Shown: positions 37,780 to 47,624, numbered from the stretch's first letter. The stretch is 64,000 nt of DNA from Acinetobacter sp. LoGeW2-3 (GCF_002688565.1 NZ_CP024011.1:124001-188000), one strand, 5' to 3'. The notes: generated from the sequence alone by a model not told the origin. Numbers and translations: made by a program.

Positions 37780-38303
37780 GCATTTTAATTCACAAATGTT
37801 CAGTCTTTATGCAAATGTGTAAAAATCATATAAAAATTAAACAAAAACATCGATTTATTGGTTATTTTTTATTTTAAAAATTTAAATACTTTCTCTTATT
37901 AATTTTTAGTAAGCGATTTAATTAAATAGAATCTTAGCAATTTCATTAACATGGCTTAATTTACTTTTTGCCATCCCTCGATTTTTCCCTCTACCCTTTT
38001 TTATTATTAAAAAAATATTTTTATAGACTGAATATCACTACATGTGGTCAAACTTACCTTGAGAAATGCTGAGCAAAAATCTAATTATTTTGCTTTCAAG
38101 TTTTTTTATCAGTCGTTGTTCTTCAATATTTTTTAAATTCTTCAGGAAAATAGAGAGTTAGACGTTTAAGAATTAGAGAATTTAACTATTTGATAAATTC
38201 TTATGGAGAGCCCTCTTAATTAAGAGATAAATAGAATGAATTTTCACCCAGTAATACGTTTCATCTTCTTATAATTCCTACGAATTTAGCTGGTTTTATT
38301 TCT
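37780..38303. other. Gene-free AT-rich region before the universal stress protein gene
   Basis: No coding frame. It contains a 14-bp perfect palindrome CTCTTAATTAAGAG (38213-38226) that could be a regulator site for the uspA-like gene. Confidence 0.4.
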
Positions 38304-38333
38304 TTGTAATAGGGTATATGATCAAACTATAAG
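38304..38333 (+). promoter_or_regulatory. Possible promoter of the uspA-like gene
   Basis: TTGTAA (38304-38309), an 18-base gap and TATAAG (38328-38333), about 70 bases before the start. A CCGG-AAAA-CCGG hairpin follows in the leader. Confidence 0.4.
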
Positions 38334-38401
38334 CAAGAGATTTTTAGCCCGGAAAACCGGTTCATAACTATAAATGCATTACTTCCGTAAGGAGATTTAT
38401 T

Positions 38402-38848
38402 ATGGCTTTTCAACATATTTTAGTTCCAATTGATGGTTCAGAAACTTCCTATGCAGCTGTAAACCAAGCAGTAGAGCTAGCGAAGACGTTTAACGGTAAG
38501 ATCACTGTGGTTCAGGTGATGACTTTAGACCCTTATATTGCTGCTGAATATATTACTGCAGCACAAACCAATGATTTAATCGAACGTGCACGTGTTGCAA
38601 TCCAGCAAAATCTGGATGAAGCGAAAAAACGTTTTGAAACTGCCGGTGTGCAGGTCGATACCCAGTTACTTGAAGGGCAAGTCGTGAATACCGAGATTGC
38701 CAAAGCAGCTAAAACTTTGGGTGCTGACTTAATTGTGATTGGCTCACATGGCCGCACTGGCTTCAAGAAATTCTTCCTTGGCAGCGTGGCACAAAGCATT
38801 CTAGGTCAGTCCGATGTTCCAGTACTTGTGGTACGTGGCAAAGCATAA
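38402..38848 (+). CDS. Universal stress protein, UspA family
   Basis: A 148-residue cytosolic Usp-fold protein. N-terminal HILVPIDGSETSYAA and the C-terminal nucleotide motif GSHGRTGFKKFFLGSVAQSIL (G-2x-G-9x-G-S/T) indicate the ATP-binding type, and VPVLVVR closes the fold. Such proteins accumulate under stress or starvation; the precise role is unknown. A strong AAGGAG lies before the ATG. Confidence 0.92.
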   Translation: MAFQHILVPIDGSETSYAAVNQAVELAKTFNGKITVVQVMTLDPYIAAEYITAAQTNDLIERARVAIQQNLDEAKKRFETAGVQVDTQLLEGQVVNTEIAKAAKTLGADLIVIGSHGRTGFKKFFLGSVAQSILGQSDVPVLVVRGKA

Positions 38849-38868
38849 ATTCATCTCTTTGCTTCCTC

Positions 38869-38900
38869 AAAATACCTCATGTCCGCATGGGGTATTTTTT
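38869..38900 (+). terminator. Terminator of the uspA-like gene
   Basis: AAAATACC-CATG pairs with CATG-GGTATTTT around TCCG. Its T-tract runs into the last codon of the convergent alkyltransferase-like gene. Confidence 0.75.
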
Positions 38901-39246
38901 ATTGAGTTATGCCATCCCATTGGTACAGTTTCAGGTTAACTTTATCCCCAATAACTGCTATGCCTTCTTGTATTAATTTAGCGGTCTGAATATTCATGCC
39001 GTGCTCATCCAGTCTATGCACACTAATTTTACCATGGGAATTAATCACCCGATACCACGGCAGGTCTGATGATTCATCCATATCCCTAAGTACTCGTCCA
39101 ACCAGACGTGCATGGCGTGGCAATCCTGCCAGTCTCGCGACCTGACCATAACTTGCGACTTTACCCTGTGGGATCAAGGCAATTACGCTGAGAATCATTT
39201 GAGCAAGTTCATCACTGGGTCTAGCAGTCATTGTAAATAAATCCAT
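38899..39246 (-). CDS. Alkyltransferase-like protein (ATL)
   Basis: A 115-residue protein with the DNA-binding fold of O6-alkylguanine transferases: IPQGKVASYGQVARLAG (helix-turn-helix), RLVGRVLR with the base-flipping Arg, and PWYRVI at residues 63-68. The reactive Cys of PCHRV is replaced by Trp64, which defines ATL proteins. These bind O6-alkylguanine without repairing it and hand it to nucleotide excision repair. E. coli YbaZ and yeast Atl1 are described examples. The start may be 39246 or 39231 (MTARPSDEL). Confidence 0.88.
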   Translation of the reverse strand: MDLFTMTARPSDELAQMILSVIALIPQGKVASYGQVARLAGLPRHARLVGRVLRDMDESSDLPWYRVINSHGKISVHRLDEHGMNIQTAKLIQEGIAVIGDKVNLKLYQWDGITQ

Positions 39247-39305
39247 TTAAACTGTTTTGATCATAATGTCTTGGTTCAAACTCGCCAAGTTAAGTCCCAA
39301 AAAAT

Positions 39306-39335
39306 AAAAAAGAGAATCCGAAGATTCTCTTTTTT
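39306..39335 (-). terminator. Terminator of the antiporter gene
   Basis: AAAAAAGAGAATC pairs with GATTCTCTTTTTT around CGAA, 17 bases after the stop. Confidence 0.88.
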
Positions 39336-39351
39336 AAATGATACAAATCTT

Positions 39352-40851
39352 TTAGAAGTTGTCCGGATTTTCCAGACGTTTCACTTCATGCACTTTTTCA
39401 GGATTATGCACTGCCGCTACACCATCTTCATCTTTTTCATCAATTAAACTTTCAGGCTTATACACCGTAATAATTTCATTACCATTAGCATCTTCACCAA
39501 TAATGTACTGGAAACCCTTGCGGTTCATCTTATGGCACATACGTTGATACCAGCCTTTCCAACCTTCCTTCTCTTCATGCGGGTTGTAATAGAAGGCATT
39601 CATCACAGCTGGGAGCCCCAGACCACAGACCACACCCGATAACAACACCACAATAAAGGTATAGCCGACCAGAATACTGCTGTATTCTTCCAGTTGCGGA
39701 ACATTGGCAACGGCTAAGATCAATGCCAAGGAAATCCCGCCACGTACACCGCCCCACGACAGAATGGCGAGGCTACCGTTATAACGTTTTCTGCGCAGAT
39801 GCGGGAACATAGAGAAAGACAGGAAGTTTGCTGCAAAGCGCGCCACATGTAGAATAATAAAGGCTACGATCCCGCCCAGAATCAGACTGGTACTTAGGTC
39901 CAGAATAAATAGTTCCAGACCAATCAGGGTAAACAGGAAGGAGTTAATAATCCCTTCAACTGTATGCCAAAAATGGTTGACGTCGCCGATATCAGCATCA
40001 GCCAGAATTTCCTTCCATTTATTACCAACAATCAGACCGCCAATTACACAGGCAATTGGTGCGGAAGCATGCGCCAGCAAGGCGATCAGATATGAACCAC
40101 AAGCTAACAATGCAGTGGTCAGAATCAGGGATTCCATCTCATGCTTACCACGCAGAATGCGTAGAATCGCCCAGCCAAATACCACACCAATAAAGACTGC
40201 TACGACAATTTCGTAGAGCAGTGTTTGTAGCACACCCAATAAGGTAAAGTTCTCACCCTGCAATACATTTAACAAGGTCATGAATAAGGCAATACACATG
40301 GCGTCGTTAAATAGCGATTCACCTTCCAGCTTCACCATCAAGTGATGCGGCGCACGAACTGAGCTGAGCACACCTTTAATCCCGATTGGATCTGTTGCAC
40401 CCAATGCAGCACCTAGTAATAGCAGCACCAATAGATCAACATGCTTACCAATTAGGAACTGATAGCCATACAAGACTAAACCGAAAAAGACGGCACAAAA
40501 TACCAGTGCCAGACTGGCTAGAATTCCAATTGGGCGCCAGTGATTACGCAAATCAGATACCTTAAATTTCAGCGCAGATGAGGTCAAAATAAAACAAATA
40601 ACCCCATTGATCAGGAAATCATAGAAATCGATATGCCGGACTGCACTTTCAATATTGGCAATATTGATACTGAAAAAAGGATTGCCATGCAGCAGACTCG
40701 CGCCCCACTGCAGGATAAAGACGAAAATTGCAGAGACAATCGGAACACCAATCGCTTGAGGAAAACCCAGTACCCTTTTATTAAATAATGTCGTGGCAAT
40801 GGATAATGCAAAAACAACAGTCAAAAGTTGTAAGAAAAAGAAATTGCCCAT
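39352..40851 (-). CDS. Na+/H+ antiporter, CPA1 (NhaP) family
   Basis: A 499-residue inner-membrane protein with about 12 helices. The family ion site is in LGAALGATDPIGIKGVLS and SLFNDAMCIALFMTL (the ND pair), with GGVRGGISLALILAVA near the C-terminal end of the membrane part, followed by a cytosolic tail of about 75 residues rich in Glu and Lys. It exchanges Na+ or K+ for H+. I start at ATG 40851 (MGNFFFLQLL), with AAGGGA just upstream; an ATG eight codons earlier has no proper site. Confidence 0.88.
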   Translation of the reverse strand: MGNFFFLQLLTVVFALSIATTLFNKRVLGFPQAIGVPIVSAIFVFILQWGASLLHGNPFFSINIANIESAVRHIDFYDFLINGVICFILTSSALKFKVSDLRNHWRPIGILASLALVFCAVFFGLVLYGYQFLIGKHVDLLVLLLLGAALGATDPIGIKGVLSSVRAPHHLMVKLEGESLFNDAMCIALFMTLLNVLQGENFTLLGVLQTLLYEIVVAVFIGVVFGWAILRILRGKHEMESLILTTALLACGSYLIALLAHASAPIACVIGGLIVGNKWKEILADADIGDVNHFWHTVEGIINSFLFTLIGLELFILDLSTSLILGGIVAFIILHVARFAANFLSFSMFPHLRRKRYNGSLAILSWGGVRGGISLALILAVANVPQLEEYSSILVGYTFIVVLLSGVVCGLGLPAVMNAFYYNPHEEKEGWKGWYQRMCHKMNRKGFQYIIGEDANGNEIITVYKPESLIDEKDEDGVAAVHNPEKVHEVKRLENPDNF

Positions 40852-41073
40852 GGGTTCCCTTAAAGTACGACTCATTCCCGAAAATGAGTCCTTTGGCTTA
40901 TTTAAAAATAAAATATCAAATGAAGAGGTATTTCCGGATGAAATAAGTTTAATCCTGTTTATTTTGCTTTTAAGTTAAGTTTCTTTTCAATAATTTTAAA
41001 TGGTGAATTATCATACAATTTCATAGTACCGCTTTGCTGTATTCTTTTACTAGCTCTTCTGAATCCTTCTCCC

Positions 41074-41628
41074 ATGCATCAAACCGTTAAAATTATTTTT
41101 CGTCTTTTCCTTGCTACGGTGATTTTCCTGGTCACTATTGCACTGTGCTTCACCTGTTTTGCCAAAATTCAGGAGATCATGCAGGCTGAGCAACATTATC
41201 AGCAAGGCAAGTCTTTGAGCCTGATCAGCTCACCAGAGCAGCAATATGTTTTGCTGTCCAATAACCAGAAACCAGATAATGCAGTTTTTGTCCTGATTGC
41301 TGGGAATGGCTATATTTCTAAAAGTAGTTGCAATCACTATACAGCCTTATGTAGTGATGACATCAATCAGTCACATACTCGTCAGATTGAACAGGTAAAA
41401 CTGTTTAAAGCTGGTGAATTTTCTTATATTGAGCAGGTTAAATATAAAGACAGCCGTACCGGTCAGGTTTCAGAATTTTCCTATTCCCAAAATGAGATCC
41501 AGCAGTTTTATCAGCAGGACGTTTCTGGGCTGAAATATGTGGTATTTGGCATTAGCTTATTTGCTTTGGCTGCGTTATTTGTCAGCTTTAAGCTGATCAG
41601 AAATTTCCGCCGTTTTTTAAATAAATAA
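41074..41628 (+). CDS. Two-helix membrane protein of unknown function
   Basis: A 184-residue protein that I do not recognise. Helix 1 is at about residues 8-28 (FLATVIFLVTIALCFTCF) and helix 2 at about 152-172 (YVVFGISLFALAALFVSFKL). The roughly 120 residues between are polar and probably periplasmic, with a Cys pair (SSCNHYTALCSDD) that could form a disulfide. A single gene ending in a strong terminator. Confidence 0.7.
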   Translation: MHQTVKIIFRLFLATVIFLVTIALCFTCFAKIQEIMQAEQHYQQGKSLSLISSPEQQYVLLSNNQKPDNAVFVLIAGNGYISKSSCNHYTALCSDDINQSHTRQIEQVKLFKAGEFSYIEQVKYKDSRTGQVSEFSYSQNEIQQFYQQDVSGLKYVVFGISLFALAALFVSFKLIRNFRRFLNK

Positions 41629-41645
41629 ATTTTACGATGACGAAG

Positions 41646-41671
41646 AAAAAGGAGCAACTGCTCCTTTTTTT
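41646..41671. terminator. Bidirectional terminator
   Basis: AAAAAGGAGC pairs with GCTCCTTTTT around AACT, between the two-helix protein gene and the convergent peptidase gene. Confidence 0.85.
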
Positions 41672-41715
41672 CATTTCATTTTGCAGTTCAAATTTGGCTA
41701 AGTACTTTTAAGGTA

Positions 41716-42618
41716 TTAAATACCCTTATTGAAAGTATCACATTCAGCCATTTGACCAGACTTTAAGCCAGTATTAAACCATTGTACCCGCTGTGCACTG
41801 GTACCGTGGGTAAAGCTGTCTGGCACCACATGCCCTTGAGCTTTTTTCTGCAGGTAGTCATCACCGATTTTATGCGCTGCATCCATGGCTTCTTGTACAT
41901 CACCCTGCTCAAGGAACTGGGTACGTTCATGGTTATGATAGGCCCACACCCCAGCCAGACAGTCCGCTTGTAGCTCCTGATACACTGACAGCTGATTCGC
42001 TTGCGCCTTGGTTGCTTGCTGGCGTGCCTGCTGTACCTGAGAAGAAATACCTAAGATGGTCTGGATATGATGACCAACTTCATGTGCCACAACATAGGCT
42101 TGTGCAAAGTCACCGGCTTGGTCGTTACGTGACAGCTCTGTTGAATTCTGCTCACCACTGATGCCCATCTGGCTACGCATATCCCTAAAGAAAGTGGTAT
42201 CGATATACACTTTCTGGTCAGCCGGACAATAGAATGGTCCCATCGCTGATTGCGCTGCGCCACAACCTGAGTTCACCACCCCACTAAAAAGCACTAACTT
42301 TGGCGGTGTATATTGCTGATTCAGCTGCTGCTGGAACACTTGTGACCAGGTATCTTCTGTATCAGCAAGAACCGTTCCGACAAAATCGATTGCTTCTTGC
42401 TGCTCTGGGGTAGGATTTTCCAGACCGCGTGTTTCAGCGCTAGAAACACCTTGAGTCACCTGCTTGGTGGCTTGATAGGCTTGTTGTGGATCCACGCCAA
42501 AAAATTTCCAGGCAACAAAGGCTACAATCAGGCCAAGGATACTAATACCACCCGCTTTGGCGCCGCCCCCTCGGCGGTCTTCTACATTGCTACTTACACG
42601 ACGACCTTTCCAGCGCAT
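41716..42618 (-). CDS. ypfJ: Neutral zinc metallopeptidase, YpfJ family
   Basis: A 300-residue protein with one N-terminal membrane helix (about residues 24-42, GISILGLIVAFVAWKFFGV) and the zinc peptidase domain: HEVGHHIQTILG, then ELQADCLAGVWAYH with the third ligand region. N-terminal MRWKGRRVSSNVEDRRG is a hallmark of the family. The domain is probably periplasmic. The substrate is unknown. AAGGAATTTT precedes the ATG. It lies downstream of the DUF808 gene on the same strand with a 56-base gap. Confidence 0.9.
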   Translation of the reverse strand: MRWKGRRVSSNVEDRRGGGAKAGGISILGLIVAFVAWKFFGVDPQQAYQATKQVTQGVSSAETRGLENPTPEQQEAIDFVGTVLADTEDTWSQVFQQQLNQQYTPPKLVLFSGVVNSGCGAAQSAMGPFYCPADQKVYIDTTFFRDMRSQMGISGEQNSTELSRNDQAGDFAQAYVVAHEVGHHIQTILGISSQVQQARQQATKAQANQLSVYQELQADCLAGVWAYHNHERTQFLEQGDVQEAMDAAHKIGDDYLQKKAQGHVVPDSFTHGTSAQRVQWFNTGLKSGQMAECDTFNKGI

Positions 42619-42674
42619 AGTAAAATTCCTTATTGTTTAATTTCAACTTATTTGAACAAGTTTTTGGATTATGC

Positions 42675-43595
42675 TTATTTCGATTTTGCTCTGATCTTTT
42701 GAATGAAGCCAATCACTATAAACACCACAAGTCCTGCAATAAAACCAATCACCAAGTTAATAAACGTTGGTGTCACTGCACCTACAATGCTACCCATAGT
42801 CGGAATATGCTCAACATATTCGACTGAATCTTCAGTGAAATGATGAAACCATGGAATAGTATGCGCAATAATCCCGCCACCCACCAGAAACATGGCAATC
42901 GTTCCAACAATGGTCAGCGTTTTCATCAGCTTTGGGGCAAATGCTAGCAGACCACGCCCGACGCTTTGTTTAAAACTGGATGCCTGCTCGGTTAAGTACA
43001 GTCCTACATCATCAATTTTCACAATCATGGCGACAAAGCCATATACGCCGATCGTCATGACCACAGCAATCGCTGAAAGCACCATCACCTTGGTCGTGAA
43101 AGCTGCTGCTGCCACGGTACCCAAGGAAATCACGACAATTTCAGCAGACAAAATAAAGTCGGTACGAATAGCGCCCTTAATTTTATCTTTTTCAAATTGC
43201 TTCAGATCTGTTTCAATTGCAGTTAACTCTGCTTCAGCCGCTTCTTCGGTCTTGGCCTTTCTATGCTTGAGACTATGCAGTACTTTTTCCACGCCTTCAT
43301 AACACAGAAACAGGCCACCGATCATCAACAAAGGATTAATCAGCCATGGCGCAACCACACTGATCAGTAAGGCTAAAGGAACAAGAATGAGTTTATTGAC
43401 GAAAGAGCCTTTTGCTACGCCCCACACCACAGGTAGTTCACGTTCTGCACGCACCCCACTTACCTGCTGAGCATTGAGTGCCAGATCATCCCCCAATACC
43501 CCAGCTGTCTTTTTTGCCGCCACTTTACTCATGACTGCAACGTCGTCCAGAACCGTGGCAATATCATCCAATAATATTAGTAAGCTACTCGCCAT
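42675..43595 (-). CDS. DUF808 (YedI-like) membrane protein
   Basis: A 306-residue inner-membrane protein. The N-terminus [47 protein letters not shown] is the DUF808 signature, followed by about five hydrophobic helices and a short charged segment near residue 120. It resembles E. coli YedI. No function is known. It may be co-transcribed with the downstream ypfJ. Confidence 0.87.
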   Translation of the reverse strand: MASSLLILLDDIATVLDDVAVMSKVAAKKTAGVLGDDLALNAQQVSGVRAERELPVVWGVAKGSFVNKLILVPLALLISVVAPWLINPLLMIGGLFLCYEGVEKVLHSLKHRKAKTEEAAEAELTAIETDLKQFEKDKIKGAIRTDFILSAEIVVISLGTVAAAAFTTKVMVLSAIAVVMTIGVYGFVAMIVKIDDVGLYLTEQASSFKQSVGRGLLAFAPKLMKTLTIVGTIAMFLVGGGIIAHTIPWFHHFTEDSVEYVEHIPTMGSIVGAVTPTFINLVIGFIAGLVVFIVIGFIQKIRAKSK

Positions 43596-43702
43596 TCTTG
43601 TTATTCCTTATAAATCTAGAATTATTCTAATCAAAAAGCTGCTCAAAGATTGTATTTACTTCTTTAATTTCAGAGATTTTTTATTACTGTGATTTATTGT
43701 GA

Positions 43703-43732
43703 CTGACATTCAAAAACAGAATGCCGTACAAT
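43703..43732 (+). promoter_or_regulatory. Probable promoter of trpS
   Basis: CTGACA (43703-43708), an 18-base gap and TACAAT (43727-43732), 53 bases before the start. Confidence 0.45.
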
Positions 43733-43785
43733 GTTGCGATCCTAAAAAATTTGAATGTAGTACGACTACTGTTTTGGAATAGATA

Positions 43786-44799
43786 ATGAGTAATCAAGAT
43801 AATCGTCCAGTGATCTTGACTGGCGACCGTCCTACCGGACAACTTCACCTCGGTCACTTTGTTGGTTCATTACGCTCTCGCGTAGGTTTACAGGATTCTC
43901 ACCATCAACATCTTTTGTTGGCGGATGCGCAGGCCCTGACAGACAATGCGGACAACTTCGAAAAAGTACGTCGTAATATTATTGAAGTGGCAACAGATTA
44001 TCTTGCAGTGGGTATTGATCCGACTAAAACCACCATTTGTGTTCAGTCTTGCTTGCCTGCGCTGAATGAACTGACCATGCTTTACCTCAACTTCGTGACT
44101 GTTTCCCGTCTTGAGCGTAACCCAACCATTAAATCTGAAATTCAGATGCGTGGCTTCGAGCGTGATATTCCAGCAGGTTTCTTGTGCTATCCAGTAGCGC
44201 AAGCAGCAGATATTACTGCATTTAAAGCGACTGTAGTTCCAGTCGGTGAAGATCAGATTCCAATGATCGAACAGACCAACGAAATCGTTCGTCGTCTGAA
44301 CCGTCAAGTCGGTCGTGAGCTGCTTCCTGAATGTAAAGCATTATTGTCTAATGTTGGTCGTCTACCTGGTTTTGACGGCAAGGCGAAAATGTCTAAATCT
44401 TTAGGCAACACCATTGTGCTAGATGCATCTGACAAAGACATCAAGAAAGCAGTGAATGCGATGTACACGGATCCGAACCACCTACGTATTGAAGATCCAG
44501 GTCAGGTTGAAGGTAACGTGGTATTTACTTATCTCGATGCATTCGATACCAATAAAGAAGAACTGGAAGAACTGAAAGCACACTACCGCCGTGGTGGTTT
44601 GGGTGATGGTACAGTGAAAAAACGTCTTGAAGGTATTCTAAAAGAATTGATCGGTCCAATCCGCGAGCGTCGTATGGAATTGTCTAAAGATCCTGACTAC
44701 ATCATGGATGTATTGAAAACTGGTACAGATAAATGCCGTGATATTACACAAGCGACTTTAGATGAAGTGAAAACCGCACTCGGTGTGTTCCACTTCTAA
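43786..44799 (+). CDS. trpS: Tryptophanyl-tRNA synthetase
   Basis: A 337-residue class I synthetase charging tRNA-Trp. The HIGH-type motif is HLGH (residues 21-24, in TGQLHLGHF), and the second signature is KMSKS at 201-205. ERNPTIKSEIQMRG and CYPVAQAADITAFKA surround the Trp pocket. Length is typical. Single gene with its own promoter and terminator. Confidence 0.97.
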   Translation: MSNQDNRPVILTGDRPTGQLHLGHFVGSLRSRVGLQDSHHQHLLLADAQALTDNADNFEKVRRNIIEVATDYLAVGIDPTKTTICVQSCLPALNELTMLYLNFVTVSRLERNPTIKSEIQMRGFERDIPAGFLCYPVAQAADITAFKATVVPVGEDQIPMIEQTNEIVRRLNRQVGRELLPECKALLSNVGRLPGFDGKAKMSKSLGNTIVLDASDKDIKKAVNAMYTDPNHLRIEDPGQVEGNVVFTYLDAFDTNKEELEELKAHYRRGGLGDGTVKKRLEGILKELIGPIRERRMELSKDPDYIMDVLKTGTDKCRDITQATLDEVKTALGVFHF

Positions 44800-44815
44800 T
44801 TATTGAATAAATCTT

Positions 44816-44846
44816 AAAAAGCCCTTCACATGAAGGGCTTTTTTTG
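44816..44846 (+). terminator. Terminator of trpS
   Basis: AAAAAGCCCTTC pairs perfectly with GAAGGGCTTTTT around ACAT, plus T residues. Confidence 0.92.
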
Positions 44847-44967
44847 TCGATTTTCTACATAGTTGGTCCATATTTGGTTTTTTCTGTCACACAAACGTAG
44901 AAATACTTACTTTAGTTAACAGCTCTTTACACGTTTACCAATGTAAAAATAGGAATGCAGTTTTAAT

Positions 44968-45048
44968 ATGAAAACATATTCAGGAAGCAGCAAGAAACAT
45001 TCTCCACAGTTTGACTTGCAACAAGTTTTTCCTTTTTCTACGCAATGA
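44968..45048 (+). CDS. Possible 26-residue small protein, or part of a small RNA
   Basis: An ATG opens MKTYSGSSKKHSPQFDLQQV, followed by six more residues and a TGA that lies inside the left arm of a perfect terminator. An AGGA lies 13 bases upstream, rather far. Since the gap between trpS and lysS otherwise holds nothing, this short terminated segment is either a small protein gene or an intergenic small RNA. I cannot name a homologue. Confidence 0.35.
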   Translation: MKTYSGSSKKHSPQFDLQQVFPFSTQ

Positions 45049-45073
45049 CAACCCCAATCATTGCGTTTTTTTT
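45040..45073 (+). terminator. Strong terminator of the small trpS-lysS intergenic unit
   Basis: ACGCAATGA (45040-45048) pairs perfectly with TCATTGCGT (45058-45066) around CAACCCCAA, followed by a long T-tract. trpS already has its own terminator 200 bases upstream, so this one implies a separate transcript. Confidence 0.85.
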
Positions 45074-45154
45074 GTCTGCAATTTTTATAAAAAACTATTC
45101 TAGCCCAGACTGTCCTTTAACAATGTTTTGCTTATGTAGTAAAAAGCAGCCAAT

Positions 45155-45183
45155 AAAAAACCCGCAACATGTGCGGGTTTTTT
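45155..45183 (-). terminator. Terminator of lysS
   Basis: AAAAAACCCGCA pairs with TGCGGGTTTTTT around ACATG, seven bases after the stop. Confidence 0.9.
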
Positions 45184-45190
45184 CTAACAC

Positions 45191-46720
45191 TTAAGCGTGT
45201 TTATGACGCATATGTGGGAACAGAATTACGTCACGGATACTTGGTGCATTAGCAAAGATCATTACCAGACGGTCAATACCGATACCCTCACCTGCTGTTG
45301 GAGGTAAGCCGTATTCCAGTGCTTCAATGAAATCTGCATCGTAGTGCATTGCTTCATCATCACCCGCATCTTTCTCAGCAACCTGTGCCTGAAAACGTTC
45401 AGCTTGGTCGATCGGGTCATTTAATTCTGAGAAGCCATTTGCCAGCTCACGACCACCGATAAAAAATTCAAAACGGTCAGTGATGTGTGGATTGTCATCA
45501 TTACGACGAGCCAGTGGAGAAGTTTCCGCTGGATATTCAGTAATGAATGTTGGCTGACGTAGTTTAGTTTCTACAGTTTCTTCAAACACGATGGTTTGCA
45601 GTTTGCCCAGACCAAAACCTGGTTTTACCTGTTCTTTCAGCTCTTCCTGAACATATTTCGCCAGGAATTCACGGTCACCAACATTTTCAGGCGTGAACTG
45701 TGGATTGTGCTCAAGAATCGCATCAAACATTGAAATTTTCTTGAATGGACCTTTGAAGCTAAATACTTCTTCGCCATAAGGCACATCAGTTGTACCCAGA
45801 ATATCCAGTGCCAGTTTTTCCAGCATTTGCTCAGTCAGTTCCATCAGGTCTTTGTAATCCGCATACGCCTGGTAGAACTCGATCATAGTGAATTCTGGGT
45901 TATGACGAGTTGAAACACCTTCGTTACGGAAGTTACGGTTAATCTCGAACACACGCTCAAAACCGCCGACAACCAGACGTTTCAAATAAAGCTCAGGTGC
46001 AATACGCAAGAACAATGGCATATCTAATGCATTGTGATGCGTTTCAAATGGACGCGCAGAAGCACCACCTGGAATTACATGCATCATTGGTGTTTCCACT
46101 TCCATATAACGTTTTTCAGTCAGGAAGTTACGGATACCAGCAACTACTTTCGCGCGAATTTCAAAAGTCTTACGTGTTTCTTCGTTCACGATCAGGTCAA
46201 GATAACGCTTACGATACTTCACTTCTGTATCTGTCAAGCCGTGAAACTTGTCTGGAAGTGGACGAAGTGATTTAGTTAATAATTCAAATTGTTCGATGTG
46301 AACATACAGATCGCCTTTACCAGAACGACCGATATAACCTTCAACGGCAATGATATCGCCTAGGTCTAGACCTTTGATCGTTGCAAGGACTTCAGCATCT
46401 AATTCTTTACGAGGAACATAAAGCTGAATACGGCCAGTCATGTCTTGGATCACGATGAATGAACCACGGTTCAACATCACACGACCCGCAACTTTTACAT
46501 GAACGTGTTCGCCTGATTCAATTTCTTCTTTTGATTGGTCAGCGAACTGATCTTGAAGATCTTGCGCATAGTGCTCGCGCTTGAAGGTATTCGGCCACGG
46601 GCTCTTACCGCTTTCCTTGGCGTGATCTTCGATTTGCTTTAACTTGGCATGACGCTGTGCAATTAAATCGTTTTCGGAAATGATTTGTTCAGAAGTCGAT
46701 TGAGCGTTAGTTTGCGTCAT
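45191..46720 (-). CDS. lysS: Lysyl-tRNA synthetase, class II
   Basis: A 509-residue dimeric enzyme. An N-terminal OB-fold anticodon domain (about residues 70-180, [19 protein letters not shown]) is followed by a class II catalytic domain. Motif 2 is [26 protein letters not shown], and motif 3 is [11 protein letters not shown] near the C-terminus. GAGGCAGAG just before the ATG is the ribosome site. Confidence 0.97.
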   Translation of the reverse strand: MTQTNAQSTSEQIISENDLIAQRHAKLKQIEDHAKESGKSPWPNTFKREHYAQDLQDQFADQSKEEIESGEHVHVKVAGRVMLNRGSFIVIQDMTGRIQLYVPRKELDAEVLATIKGLDLGDIIAVEGYIGRSGKGDLYVHIEQFELLTKSLRPLPDKFHGLTDTEVKYRKRYLDLIVNEETRKTFEIRAKVVAGIRNFLTEKRYMEVETPMMHVIPGGASARPFETHHNALDMPLFLRIAPELYLKRLVVGGFERVFEINRNFRNEGVSTRHNPEFTMIEFYQAYADYKDLMELTEQMLEKLALDILGTTDVPYGEEVFSFKGPFKKISMFDAILEHNPQFTPENVGDREFLAKYVQEELKEQVKPGFGLGKLQTIVFEETVETKLRQPTFITEYPAETSPLARRNDDNPHITDRFEFFIGGRELANGFSELNDPIDQAERFQAQVAEKDAGDDEAMHYDADFIEALEYGLPPTAGEGIGIDRLVMIFANAPSIRDVILFPHMRHKHA

Positions 46721-46981
46721 CTCTGCCTCGAATAAGATTAGTTAAAAAATAGAAGGTGCATACAATAGCAGATTTTGCAGTTAAATCGTAGCGTCAAGCA
46801 GCATCTGTACTCGCTTTTCTTTTCAAATATCTTAGGAACTCGTAAATTACACTTTTAGGCAAAGCCTGCAACGGCTTACCAGCCTAGAGATCCGCAATTT
46901 TTATTGACCAATTAATCAAAAAATAACGTTTTAATATCAATTCCTTTACAGAAGCTCTCATTCTTTTTGACTAAGGTCTGC

Positions 46982-47004
46982 TTGGACTAAAGTCTTTAGA
47001 CCAA
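46982..47004. promoter_or_regulatory. Palindrome upstream of the small hydrolase gene
   Basis: TTGG-CTAAA and TTTAG-CCAA form a 23-bp near-perfect palindrome (one mismatched pair, three-base centre). A related GACTAAGGTCT lies 16 bp upstream as a direct repeat of GACTAAAGTCT. It is a candidate operator in the lysS/hydrolase divergent region (46721-47095), which otherwise shows no gene. Confidence 0.45.
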
Positions 47005-47095
47005 ATGCTAACTTCATTCCTTTTCTAGAAGTTCTACAATGCACTCTGACGCAAATCATTGCGGGACCATAAAACGAACGAATACGACGACCCTA

Positions 47096-47611
47096 ATGAG
47101 CCAATGCACTTCAAAAATCCTATTTATTCATGGACTTGATTCTTCAAAAGAATCGACTAAATTCCATGCCATTGATGCAGAACAAAAATATTGCATCGAT
47201 GTGGATTATCGCAACCTCAATTATGTGACTGTAGCTGAATTTTATAGCGAAATTATTGAGAAGATTCAGCCAGACATTCTGGTTGGACATAGTCTGGGTG
47301 GCTATTGGGCACTAAAAATGTCACAACAACACCATATTCCTTGTGTGATTGCCAATCCAAGCCTGAACCCGAATTTCCGTGAAGACTATCCGGCGATTTG
47401 TGATGATGATTTACAGCATGACATTCCACAATTTGCCTATATTGAACTAGGTGATGAAATGCTGGACATGCATGCAGTGCAGTCACAACTGGAAGATTAT
47501 ATGCAGGTAGAAGCTGTTGCTGGTGGTCATCATCGACTGGAACATCCTGAAAAGATCAATCCGCTGATTCTGCAAATTGAACAGCTTCTTCATAATAACT
47601 ACATCATATAA
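47096..47611 (+). CDS. Alpha/beta hydrolase, YqiA/UPF0227-like esterase
   Basis: A protein of 171 residues (190 if the ATG at 47039 is used). KILFIHGLDSSKES gives the oxyanion-hole strand, VGHSLGGYWAL the nucleophile elbow with catalytic Ser, GDEMLD the acid region and GGHHRL the catalytic His. The small size and sequence pattern fit YqiA/YcfP-type esterases. The substrate is unknown. I prefer the inner ATG because family members start just before the first strand. Confidence 0.82.
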   Translation: MSQCTSKILFIHGLDSSKESTKFHAIDAEQKYCIDVDYRNLNYVTVAEFYSEIIEKIQPDILVGHSLGGYWALKMSQQHHIPCVIANPSLNPNFREDYPAICDDDLQHDIPQFAYIELGDEMLDMHAVQSQLEDYMQVEAVAGGHHRLEHPEKINPLILQIEQLLHNNYII

Positions 47612-47624
47612 AACTGACAGTTAT

